Of a stretch of 64,000 bases of DNA, positions 21,158 to 31,657 are shown piece after piece. Position 1 is the first letter of the stretch, and every line of letters begins with the position of its first letter. A program made the position numbers and the translations under genes. The stretch is from positions 1,612,001 to 1,676,000 of the forward strand of contig JAGKQI010000100.1 in the NCBI GenBank assembly GCA_018806915.1, in the 5' to 3' direction. Under the pieces are notes generated by a model. It saw only the letters and a program-made list of their open reading frames with translations, searched no databases and was not told where the DNA came from. The stretch is from Phytophthora colocasiae. Taxonomy: Eukaryota > Oomycota > Peronosporomycetes > Peronosporales > Peronosporaceae.

Positions 21158-21273
21158 GGCAGGAGACTCGTCCTAAATAATATCTCGTCAGACCAGCCAG
21201 ACAGACACTACCCACACACGAATTTTTTGCTTTGTGTCCAAGTGTGTGCAACAGGAAACTTTCCGGTGCTTTC

Positions 21274-21490
21274 TGTTGGCAGGAACACAATCCCACCTTG
21301 AGATTGTGTGCCGGCCTTACGTGTTGTGCAATGCTCAAAGGGTCGGGAGTTAAGAAACGCGGTGGTAGGAAGCGGTGTGTGGTAACCATCGTGTTTGTAA
21401 GAGAAGAATATAATCAGTCTGGAAAAACACGCCTCGCCCACAAGTGCACAGCTTCGACCTACCTTGATCACTACAACACCTTTGTCAACA
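21274..21490 (+). repeat. Copia 5' LTR
   Basis: 217 bp, TGTTGGCAGG...TTTGTCAACA, with TG...CA ends inside a TGTTG/CAACA inverted repeat. By eye it is identical to the 3' LTR at 26715..26931. Directly upstream is CTTTC (21269..21273), the target-site duplication. GGTTATGAGCCC follows it and is the likely primer-binding site. Confidence 0.93.
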
Positions 21491-21494
21491 GGTT

Positions 21495-24400
21495 ATGAGC
21501 CCAAGTGACGAGAACAGAGGCTCGCGTACGATAGGGCCAGCTGCGAAACGCGTACTAGCAGCGTCACAAGCTAGGCGCCAATATCCGGTGATCACCCAGA
21601 CTCCATCAGCGCCGCCGAGCAACGGAGGCGAAGATGCGGTGTCACCCAGAATGGCATTACTTATGGAGGCGCAGTTGGCTATACTCCGAAGAGTAGATGC
21701 CATAGAGCAAGAGAGATTGTATCTTCCAGCCCCAACTGATACGTTTGGTCCATCAGAGAGAGGTCCTTCGCGTCATGAGCGGGCGGAGTATGAATCGATC
21801 CATGCATTGATACCAGCAGAACCAATGGAAGTGGAAGATCTCCTAGGAGAATCGAGTATGCGTCCGACCATTCTACGACGGAGGAGGCGTGAACTCGAGG
21901 AGGAAAAACAACTACATTACGACCAATACGCTCAGGCACAGAAGCACCTCGCAGAACTTGCTTCTGCACAAGAGCAACAGCAGGTCGTCAGAGAGCGCGA
22001 ATACCAAATGGCACAAGAACGGCTCCGCGGGGTAGAGGAAGGTCTTCTGGGAGAAGCCAAGATCCAACATCAGCGCAGAGCAGCACTAGAACATCAAGCC
22101 GCGCAGCGCGAAGCCGAGTTGGTGGCACAAGAGCTGCGCATCCAGCAAGATCGAGACGAACTCGACAGAGCGCACTCAAATCGACTCCGAGAACTGCACG
22201 AGCGGGAACTTAAGCTTCAACAGGAAAAGGAGAAAATGGTGCGCGAGTCTGAACGTCAAAAGGAACTTAAAGCGGCACTAGAAAGTCAGGTTAGGCGAGT
22301 ACAGGATGCCAGAAACGCAGTCGGATTAGAACGGGCAGAAATGAAACTGTCCAAGGAGGACCTTGACGAGCGAATCCGAGTGGCGACTGAGGAAGCCTAT
22401 CGACGCGGGAAAGCGGACGGAGTGAGAACCGCTCAACGCACTGTGGAGATGGAACTCCCCACACGGACGTCAAGCCGAGATAACACAAGGTCTCGAATTA
22501 CGGCCGATCCAGGACCGCAACCTTTGGCCGAGTCCACTCTGAAGGAGACGAAGGTGCCTCTTGCAAAGAACTGTAAGCTCAACCTTAGATACTTCAATGG
22601 AGCTGAACTCTACAAAGGACTGGGGGCAGGATTCAAACCGTGGTCAGTGAATTTCAAGCAACAAGTGGACCTAGCCGAACGTGCGTGTGGACATAGGTGG
22701 CCTGAGGAGGTAAAGATTTCGGTACTTGGATCGTACTTGCGAGGCAATGCCGAGAATTACTTTGATGGGATGAAGGACCAGTGGTGGGAATGCAAGCCCA
22801 CGGTACAATATGCATTGGAGGAAATGGAACAGGCGTTCAATCGAACGTTTACCAGCGCGCAAATCAATAAGTAAATGATGAAGCCGAAGGCGCCGTCGAC
22901 AACATGGTATGAACATCTACTATACTTGATGGCAGTAGCGAATGCTACGCATGCTCCACTCTCCCATGTACCAGAACACTTGGTATTTCATGCGGACGAA
23001 GAGATGGCGAAAACGTTGTCCACACTGTACGACAAGGATGCCAAGAGCCCGATCCGACACGCGAACGAGCTCGCGGTGTTCGCTCAAAATTTCGAGGACA
23101 ACATGAAGAAGAGCAACAAGCCCGGGAAGTTGGCTGCTGCGGTTCAAAATGAGACAGAGAATCGTGAAGATACACGTTCGTGTCAAGTATGCCACAAAAG
23201 TGGTCACACAGCGAAGGTGTGCACAAGTAAAGGTAACAAGGGGAGCGAACACAGTGGTAATTGCAAAACTGATGGAGACCAGAACAACCCGAGATGGGGG
23301 TTTTCGGGGTTGTTGGCAGGGGAGGTCACGTGCGAAGACTGGATACTGGACTCGGGTGCTAGCACTCATTTAGTCAAGAACGCAGACGTTCTTGAGGACT
23401 GGACCGAAGAAGATGACCCAAACGGAGTACTGTTGCCTGATGGATCGACGCTGAGGACAACTCGCAGAGGCACACTGAAGCTGCGGGTGTCAGTAGACAG
23501 CGAATACTTTTGGATCACTTTCAAGAACGCATGCTACGCGCCTGGACTGGCAGTAAATCTGATATCGTTCGGTGTATTACTTGCGAGTGGGTGTTCCCTG
23601 GAGTTGAAAGGAGGACAATACGCTGTAGTGAAAGATGGAGATACTGTAATGCACGTGCAGCTGAAGAACAATGTCCTTGTGCTGGATCGCGGTGTACCTG
23701 AGACTAAAATTACTCGACTTAGAGAGGTGTTCATGGCAGCCATTCGTGAATCAGAGTCGCCTCAAGACACAGTACTAAGGGGATCATTACACGAATTCCA
23801 TGTTCGATTCGGACATCTGAACTACGATGATATCGAGAGAATGGCCAGAGATGCAGGTAATGGGATAGAGCTAACGGACAAGACACGAAGGAATTGCCTA
23901 AGTTGCGCAGAAGGTAAGCAAGCGCGCAACGACTCAGCCCAAAGGATAGTGGAGCCAACGCTCCGATCGATGTTGTCGGTGCAGTGGTGTGTTCAGACCT
24001 CAAAGGGCCCATTACACCGATGGACAGACACAAGAACCGATATATGATCAACTTCATCGATCACAAGACGAGTTTCTGTCGGGTATTTGTTGCCAAGACA
24101 AAGGACAAGGCAGCAGACAAATTCAAGCATTTCATGGTGTATTTCGAACGGACCTACAATGTACGATTGCATGTGCTCAGGACGGATGGAGGAGGCGAAT
24201 ACAAAACGCTGGATATGTTCTGTGCGCGCACTGGGATAGCAAGACAAGTGACTGAGCCACATACTTCGGCATCAAATGGGAAAGCGGAGAGATTGCACAG
24301 AACAATCATGAACATGGTACGATGTATGCTGTTCGGGTGTGGGCTTCCACTGAACTATTGGGGCTACGCGGCTGAATACGCGGCATATGTACTGAACAGA

Positions 24401-26651
24401 ATGCCAACGAGAGCGAATGTCGGGCGAAAGCCGACGCTGGAGATGCTTACAGGTAAACCGGTAAACGTGACTGATATTGTGGCTTTCGGTTCACCGTGCA
24501 CGGTGTACGCGAATCCGAAAAAGGCGTTGGATCGGCGTGGCACTGCGGGGATCATCGTTGGCAAGAATGAAGAGACCAAAGGCTACAAGGTCATAGTGGT
24601 CAAGGATAACGTGGTTGTAACTACGCGGCACGTGGGCAACATTGAGACGCTGTCAAGCGAGGCAAATGAACAATTACAAGCCGTGCTTGAACGAGAAGCT
24701 GAAAATGACCTGGAAGCACTAGCGAGTAGACGACAGGAGGAGCGAGACGCACGAGAAACCTCAAGTCAGAAATCAGCTGCTGGCCGACCAACGAAAGGGA
24801 AATCCATGGCGTCAAACGCGAAGCGAAAGAAAAGCGTAAAAGATATTGGAGGAGAGCTCAGAAGGTCTGGGAGACAACGGAAAAAGTCTCAACGTCAACG
24901 TGAAGCGGATGGAGACTCTGTACAACATGCAAGTGACAGGGTGGACAATGTTGGGGCTAAAGTGGTCATGACTGCATTGAAACACGTTCTAGTTATGTCG
25001 GCTATCGGGGCGGGGGAGGAGCAGTACAGGCATTTGCCCGACCCAAAGTCGTATTGAGCGGCAATGCAGATGCCAGATGCCCATTTGTGGCAGATGGCGT
25101 TTGACGAAGAAGTGAACTCGCTGGAGGCTAACGAGACCTGGGAACCTGTGATCACTCCAGATGAAGCGAACGTGATATACTCCAAGAGCGTTTACAAAAA
25201 GAAGATGGATGGAGACGGGAAGATTGCAAGGTATAGAGTGCGCATTGTAGCTGGAGGAGACAAGCAAGTATTAGGGAGAGACTACGAAATGACTTTCTCG
25301 GCTGTGCTGGACCTCACGAGTGGCAAGATCATACTGGCTGTGGCACACATTTGGAGAGTGAGAGCTAAACACTACGATGTGCCGAACGCGTATGTACGCG
25401 CCTTCAAAGAACCGCAGTTCCAGATATATATGAGAATTCCGGAAGGCATGAAGTTAAGCAGGGAGCAGCTCAGGAGACTCGGCGTGAGCGATCAAACCCG
25501 GGTGTGCTTGAGATTAGTGAAGAGCTTGTATGGATTAAAACAGGCTGGGCGACTTTGGAATCGACTACTACACGAGACACTGACGAATGATGCTGGTATG
25601 ACACAGTCAGTCACGGATGCCTGTGTGTACTACAAAGTAACAAGCAGAGGAACGACGTTAGTAGGGGTATACGTGGACGATTTGCTGGCTACAGCGACGA
25701 GTGAAGAACTGTTGACCGAGTTCGAGCACAACATGAAGTCCATGGAACTCAAGGTGGGCCTCGCAGAAAACTTCCTGGGAATGAGAATTGGCTACAATGA
25801 GCAAACAGGGTACACTGTGGACGCGGAACACACAATCGTGGACCTGTTAGGCAAGTTCGGGTTACAAAAGGCAAATGCAGTGCGCGTCCCGATTGCAGAT
25901 GAATCTACGCTGGAAGCAGAGGCCGGAAATGACGAATTGTTGCCCGAACACGGGTCTGGGACGCCCGAGCGACCCACACGGCAAATGTTTCAATCGCTCG
26001 TCGGGAGCTTGCTGTGGTTAGTACGAACGGTACGACCAGACGCGATGTATGCTGTTCACAGAGCGACACGAAGAAGTCATGCGCCAACTCTACAAGATTG
26101 GAAAATGGCGAAGCGTACCATGCGCTATCTTGCCTGCACAGCCAGCATGAAGCTGCATCTTGGCAGCGGAATTGATACGGAGGGTGTGGTAGTGAGTGCG
26201 TATACGGATGCAGACTATGCGGCTGACAAGCAATCCCGGAAGTCAGTATCAGGAAGCGTGATTCTAGTGAATGGCATGACGGTGGGGTGGTTGGTCAAAC
26301 AGCAAACGTCGGTAGCTTTAAGCACCGCTGAGGCTGAGTCAGGCGGCTGCCGTAGGGGTACGTGAGGCCCTAGGGGTCAGAAATCTACTCGAAGAAGTCG
26401 GGTTGAGTGTGGTGCTACCTGTTAGAGTGATGATCGACAATCAAGCAGCAATCAAGCAGGTCGAAAATGAGGCAACCAGCAGCGTGGCGAAGCACGTGGA
26501 TGTGAAGTTAAAGTTCGTGCGGGACGAGAGCTCCAGGGGAATTGTGAAGCCGGAGTACGTGGATACGAAGGTCCAACTTGCGGATATATTTACCAAAAGC
26601 TTGGCGGCTCCCAGAATTGCTGAACTACGAGAGATGCTGGGCCTGAAGTAG
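21495..26651 (+). pseudogene. Copia gag-pol, four lesions
   Basis: Gag starts at ATG 21495 with an unusually long Glu/Gln/Arg-rich coiled coil (about 120-330) before the capsid-like part. An in-frame TAA sits at 22872..22874. The next frame holds a zinc knuckle (CQVCHKSGHTAKVC), protease WILDSGASTHLV and the pre-integrase HHCC region. A one-base loss near 23936-23946 shifts to the integrase core (VCSDLKG, DGGGEYK, GKAERLHRT). An in-frame TGA at 25055..25057 precedes reverse transcriptase (VYVDDLLA). One extra G near 26341-26344 shifts RNase H (TDADYAADKQSRKSVSG, ALSTAEAES), which ends LREMLGLK at 26651. This copy should not make a full polyprotein. Confidence 0.88.
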
Positions 26652-26714
26652 GTCCGAGCATGTACTGGGCAAAAGATTGGACTGATAACGGAGCTTAGCA
26701 CAACTCGGGAGGAG

Positions 26715-26931
26715 TGTTGGCAGGAACACAATCCCACCTTGAGATTGTGTGCCGGCCTTACGTGTTGTGCAATGCTCAAAGGGTCGGGAGTTAAGAAACG
26801 CGGTGGTAGGAAGCGGTGTGTGGTAACCATCGTGTTTGTAAGAGAAGAATATAATCAGTCTGGAAAAACACGCCTCGCCCACAAGTGCACAGCTTCGACC
26901 TACCTTGATCACTACAACACCTTTGTCAACA
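26715..26931 (+). repeat. Copia 3' LTR
   Basis: 217 bp, matching the 5' LTR with no difference found by eye. It is preceded by the polypurine tract and followed by CTTTC (26932..26936). Confidence 0.93.
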
Positions 26932-26936
26932 CTTTC

Positions 26937-27427
26937 TGCTTTCGTAGCTGCACTTAAGTTTTGCTATTGCTAAGGGAGTTTGGCGTCAGAAAGAAATTAT
27001 ACAATGTCTTTAGGGATGCATTGGGCACCGCTCACTGGACGGACGTGTCGCGAATTCGTTTCGTCGATGCTAGGGATGCATGTAGGTGCTTGTGCATGAA
27101 TGCTCCGAGAGAGTCATGTTGCTGAGAAGCGTACTGCACGTACAGCTTAGCCGTCACTGAGTTGGACCTGTCCCTACTGTTTCTTTTCTTTTGGCAAAAC
27201 TACAAATGGCAAGCTGTAATACATGTATTTCGGAATTTAAAGATAGTAGTCAACTCGTGGTAGCTCTGTGCTTCTCGCATCGACAAGGTCAGAAGTGCTT
27301 GATCTGGATCGCAAAGCAATTGTACAGTTGGATAGGAAATGTAGGCACATAGTGCCGGCGAATGAGTCAACAACGCTGGCAATTCGGCCAGATACCAAAG
27401 AATTTCCCCGAGTTCGGACAAACCGGC
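26937..27427. other. flank of Copia insertion
   Basis: The sequence continues the interrupted target (TGCTTTCGTAGCTG...). TAGGGATGCAT occurs twice (about 27011 and 27071). No gene is seen. Confidence 0.45.
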
Positions 27428-28257
27428 TCATGTCTGAAGCAAAAATACCGGTGCGATCGTTAAGTTTTCCCAGCGCAAGACGGAGCAAACGATCTCAAAC
27501 AACCAGTAGTTGGACTTTAGGCGGTTGTGGTCGCTGATCGACCCTGCCGTCACGATTTCGCAGCCTGCTGGTTCATCAAATTCGTTGTACAGCCGGTTGA
27601 AATGCTGTCACGACAAAAGTTAGATTGAATCCTGAAAATTCGACCATCAGCGAGTAATTTACCAGTGGAAGACGTCTATCATGAATTCGTGCGGCTCAAG
27701 CGCGTTTTTGATCTCTGGTGATGAGATCGTGCGAATACACAGCGTGTATCCCGTAGGGGTCTCCAAGCGGAACAGAATCTGTATCGACGTGAAGGTCATC
27801 GGAAATCTTGGCATTCGGTGGTCTCTACGAATTACCAGGAGGTCGTCATTCAGAACTTGCAGCACTTCGAAACGGGTCTGTGCAGAACTGTCAAATGCCA
27901 ATTTTTCCAGCTCGGGACTTTTTCCAACTGTTTCACCTCTTCTCTCATCCGACCCAGAATTCCTTGTCTCCTTTGTCTGGATTTCTTCTCAATTGCCGAA
28001 CGTCTCGCTCGTTTGGCGTCTGCAGACTCTTTGGAAGTGGCGATACCCTTCTCGATTGGGCTAATACCTCCAATCTCGTCCTCGTGTTCCAACTTGACTG
28101 CGGAGAAGGGGGGTGACGCGACGCGTACATTCACTGACAACGAATTCCCATCGTACTTCGGCTTCGACTTCTCCATTTTTACCAGATCGTCTCTCGCTTC
28201 CATCTCCGAAGTGTCGGCAAACGCTTTTGATAGAACGATTTCCATGGCAGACGACAT
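27428..28257 (-). pseudogene. deleted basic-region/START-like transcription factor (copy E)
   Basis: The N-terminal motif (SSAMEIVLSKAFADTSEME) and an intact basic region (AKRARRSAIEKKSRQRRQ) run into VKQLE, then roughly 170 codons covering the coiled coil and first half of the START-like domain are missing. After the junction near 27900 the frame changes, and a family segment resumes (TRFEVLQVLNDDLLVIRRDH, FRLETPTGYTLCIRTI) up to FHW. The intron position is recognisable but its acceptor (GTGACAG) leaves the wrong phase. The last exon ends RWENLTIAPVFLLQT at 27428. Family similarity also continues upstream of 28257 without an in-frame ATG, so the start may be lost as well. Confidence 0.75.
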
Positions 28258-28798
28258 CGGCAGATCTCTCTGCTCAAAGCCAAGTTCAATTTCTGCCGAT
28301 ATGATGCGAAATGAGAAATGCCAGATCTAGACACAGAGTGATGCGGGCAGAGAGTGAGGATGTCGTTGAGGACGATAAGTGCCTGTTAGCATGCGTGGCC
28401 GGTGTTTACAATTCCAAACGATGAGTTGGGTAAGATGTTCTGAGGAAGGAAATACTCCGAGTAGGATAGTCCCTAAAAGCATACCTGACAAAAATGGAAA
28501 TGCCAACAAAGTTAGCCGTAGGCTGTGCTCATTGCATCAGAAATAAGTTAACGTTTTTTTGCTTTTAATTCATACGTGTAGATGAGCAACCTGCAGCGGA
28601 TCATTGCAAAGTCCCCTTGATCTAGCTGTAGCAACTACGGTATTGCTCTCAAAACGCAAAAAAAGGATCTGTTTATTGATTCGTAAAGCCATCAAACGAA
28701 AACACTTTACGCTGAGAACGGGTACGGGTACTTGCAAGTAAGCGACTTGCACTCCTCCATTTACGAAGAGCGTAGTTGTTAGCCTCACGCCACAACAT
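28258..28798. other. flank between copy E and Gly/Trp-rich pair 3
   Basis: No gene is seen. Near 28770-28797 it carries the GTTAGCCTCACGCCACAACA flank also found beside copies 3 and 6. Confidence 0.5.
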
Positions 28799-29053
28799 TT
28801 ACCATCCCCAGCCTCCCCAGCCACCAAGGCCGCAGCAACCACCCCAGCCTCCGCCCCAGCGTCCACCCCATCCGTATCTACCCCAAGGACCTCCCCATCC
28901 CCAGAACTCCTTCTTCTTGTTTCCGTCGATAGATTTCTCCGCAGTAGTAGCCGTCTCGACGGGAGAAGCTGCAGCACGTAACGCAGGTTGGTCGGCAGCA
29001 GCAACGTTCGCGACAGCAATGGCAGCGACAATGGCGAGAGCAGTGATTTTCAT
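28799..29053 (-). CDS. secreted Gly/Trp-rich small protein, copy 5
   Basis: 84 aa, ATG 29053. Signal peptide 1-20 is identical to copies 1-4. The tail has GGPWGRYGWGG, an Arg replacing Gly relative to copies 1-4 and shared only with copy 6. It is divergent from copy 6, about 19 kb from the other pairs and beyond the transposon block. Confidence 0.82.
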   Translation of the reverse strand: MKITALAIVAAIAVANVAAADQPALRAAASPVETATTAEKSIDGNKKKEFWGWGGPWGRYGWGGRWGGGWGGCCGLGGWGGWGW

Positions 29054-29385
29054 GGTCTTGATAGGTTTCTTGGAAGAAGGTGGTAGTTGAGCTACTCAAA
29101 GCAAATTGCGTTATGGCTTTTGGTTAGAGGTTCTGAGGTTGTTGCCTATTAGATGTCTTCCCGAGTTCACAACTTTACCAGGAAATTCTACTCACCGTCA
29201 AAATCATCAATGTCGTAGCAAAATCGACTCTTTGGGCTGGAAAAGCGTCAATTGTGAATGATAGATGCAAGTTGAATCAACTTAGTTGATGCATCAGAGT
29301 ATATCCAAACATCACAAGTTTGGCATAACGCAATCTGCTTCGAGTAGCTCAACTACTACCTTCTTCCAAGAAACCTATCAAGACC
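29054..29385. promoter_or_regulatory. bidirectional promoter with mirrored elements, pair 3
   Basis: 332-bp spacer, a slightly shortened version of those in pairs 1 and 2, with the central GTCGTAGCAAAATCGACTC conserved. The CCATAACGCAAT element is reduced on the right side (GGCATAACGCAATC). Confidence 0.6.
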
Positions 29386-29640
29386 ATGAAAACCACTGCT
29401 CTCGCCATTGTCGCTGCCATTGCTGTCGCGAACGTTGCTGCTGCCGATCAACCTGCGTTACGTACTGCAGCTTCTCCCGTCGAGACGGCTACTACTGCGG
29501 AGAAATCTATCGACGGAAACAAGAAGAAGGAGTTCTGGGGATGGGGAGGTCCTTGGGGTAGATACGGATGGGGTGGACGCTGGGGCGGAGGCTGGGGTGG
29601 TTGCTGCGGCCTTGGTGGTTGGGGAGGCTGGGGCTGGTAA
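29386..29640 (+). CDS. secreted Gly/Trp-rich small protein, copy 6
   Basis: 84 aa, ATG 29386. The signal peptide starts MKTTALAIV rather than MKITALAIV. The tail shares the Arg substitution (PWGRYGWGG) with copy 5, so gene pairs seem to evolve as units. The 3' flank (GTTGCGGCGTGAGGCTAAC) mirrors the flank of copy 5. Confidence 0.82.
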   Translation: MKTTALAIVAAIAVANVAAADQPALRTAASPVETATTAEKSIDGNKKKEFWGWGGPWGRYGWGGRWGGGWGGCCGLGGWGGWGW

Positions 29641-30042
29641 ATGTTGCGGCGTGAGGCTAACAACTACGCTCTTAGTATGCGAAGGAGTAGCAGGTCGCCT
29701 TTTTGCCAATACCCGTTCTCAACGTAATGTGTTTTTCTGGTGATGGCCACTTCACGAATACAACTGAGCAATGAACGGAATTTGTTTCACCTCTTGTAGC
29801 ACCATCATTTTTTTTGATCAGTGCTATCACTGGTTCGTGAAGAAGCTGTGCTTGAGGTTTTCATCATATTCAACCTTGAGCTATCATCTGCGTTCCGGTT
29901 CGAAAGCTTTTACGTCAAGGTCACATGATGCTGTATTTACCGAAAATCGAAATCGTACTACTACAAAACAAAGCAATCAAAAATCTTGTGCTGCTACACG
30001 TCGGTCTGGGCGGGACAGTCGGCGCCAGTAATAATCAAATGC
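29641..30042. other. convergent 3' flanks of copy 6 and factor F
   Basis: No gene is seen. Confidence 0.5.
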
Positions 30043-31483
30043 TCAAAACTGTTTGAGCAATAAGGGCGCAACGCATGCATTTTCCCAGCGCAAAACGGAG
30101 CAAATAAGCTCAAACAGCCAATACCTAGACTGCAGCTGGTGTTGATCTTTGATAGATCCACCTGCCACAATTTCACAACCGGCAGGATTCCCATGTTCGT
30201 CGTATAAATGGTTGAAGCGAGTCCTGCAAGATTATCACAACAATGGTTAGAATATCATTTTGAAAATATGAGCAATGCAAGAACGCGTACCAGTGGAAAG
30301 CGTCGTAGAAGTACTCGTGAGGCTCCTTAGCATTCTCGATTTCACGAGCCTGAATTGTTCGACTGCACATCGTGAAACCTTCATTAGTTTGAAGCCGGAA
30401 AATAATCTGGACCGAGAAAAATGTCATCGGCATACTAGGGATCTTATGGTCTCGGCGAATAATGATCAAATTGTCATTGACGACTTGGAGCACTTCAAAG
30501 CGAGTGCGGACGGATCTGTCGAACGACATCGCTGCCATCTTGTCACCGTTCGAAAAGATATTCCACGTCTGTGATAGTAAATCTCCCGCAGATTCTAGAG
30601 GGAATTTCTTCGTGAAGCAGAACTGAAGCGCTTGAAGTTCGTGATCCACTTTGCGTTTGTCTGTCCAACCCATGAAGCTCGCACCAGTAGTCTCAAAATT
30701 ATCTGCTTCGAGGAACCGTGCAATCTCTTGGTAGGACTGTCGTACGATCGCAAAGCACTCGTCTTCGGAATACTGGCGAAATGGAACGGTAAAGGAAGAG
30801 CTTGGAGGGATGCCGCTGTCCCAAAGCGTTTGTTCAGCTTGTTTTTCTTCTGATAATTTTCCCACCGCCTTTTGGAAATTCCCAAGAGTCTGGAGCAGCT
30901 CGCGAAGAGAAGCTTGATCCTCCTCTAGTGCATGTGCAATTAGTGACAGTTCCGAATACTTGCGCTGTAACTCATCCATCGTAGCCGAGGAAATAGGTCG
31001 GGAAGCACCTCTATCATCTGTACCCTGTTGGTTTACACCGGAACTCCTCATCAACATCTCCGTGTATACGTCTTCAAGTTGTTTCACCTCTCCCCTCATC
31101 CGTACAAGCATTTCCTGTCTCCTTTGCCTGGATTTCTTCTCAATAGCTGAACGTCTTGCTCTCTTGGCTTCTGCAGAGTCTTTGAACGTCGCTTGACTCT
31201 TTTCACACGGACTCATACCAACAACCTCCCCCGGCCTCGAAGCTGATGGGGGAGGCGTTGCCATCCTCAAGTTCATCGAATCCGTACATTCTTCAGCCTT
31301 GATCCAATCGCGACGCATTACCGACGTTTCCAACTTCACCACCACGGACTCTTCGACTTTTTCCATTTCGGATAAATCCTGAAGCGCTTCCGAGAACGCG
31401 AGCTCCATACTCGGAGACAACGGAGGCAACGGCATGAGGTCCAATTCGTCCTGCATGGCCGTGTCTAACTCCATCCTTTCCAT
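30043..31483 (-). CDS. basic-region/coiled-coil/START-like transcription factor F
   Basis: Exons 31483..30291 and 30223..30043 give 457 aa; intron 30290..30224 (GTACGCG...TTGCAG) has the family position. The start is the first ATG before MELDTAMQDE; there is no upstream in-frame ATG. Order: LPPLSPSMELAFSEALQDLS near 20, GMSPCEK, basic region AKRARRSAIEKKSRQRRQ near 115, coiled coil (DELQRKYSELSLIAHALEED), START-like domain (TTGASFMGWTDKRK, LIIIRRDHKIPSMP, FRLQTNEGFTMCSRTI) and RWENACVAPLLLKQF. It is the intact sister of pseudogene D. NCA2 lies 174 bp away, divergently. Confidence 0.75.
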
Positions 31484-31657
31484 CGGTCGAAGGAATTGAA
31501 CTCGTTTACTAATGCCCCACCTGACGTTCCTTGTGACCAGAACTGTGTGCAGAGAGAGTAGTAATAAAGGCAACTTTTTGTCCTCGAATGACCATCATTC
31601 TCACTTAAGGTACATTACATAAAATAGACTTAAAAATATCAGTGTATCTGCATCAAT

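Larger units (their letters stand above)
21274..26931 (+). mobile_element. complete Ty1/Copia LTR retrotransposon
   Basis: 5658 bp bounded by identical 217-bp LTRs and flanked by the 5-bp direct repeat CTTTC (21269..21273 and 26932..26936). Internal order is gag, protease, integrase, reverse transcriptase, RNase H, which defines Copia. A purine-rich tract GGGAGGAG (26707..26714) abuts the 3' LTR. Insertion is recent by LTR identity, yet the coding frame is broken at four places. Confidence 0.93.

Noticed and set aside
16440..21180. Exact MULE terminal inverted repeats and 9-11 bp target-site duplication
   Set aside because: Candidate ends share GCAGGTAT and GACCAG but no long match or flanking duplication could be established by eye.
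23936..23946. Programmed -1 frameshift in Copia
   Set aside because: No clean X-XXY-YYZ heptamer in the reading phase and three further lesions elsewhere favour decay or error.
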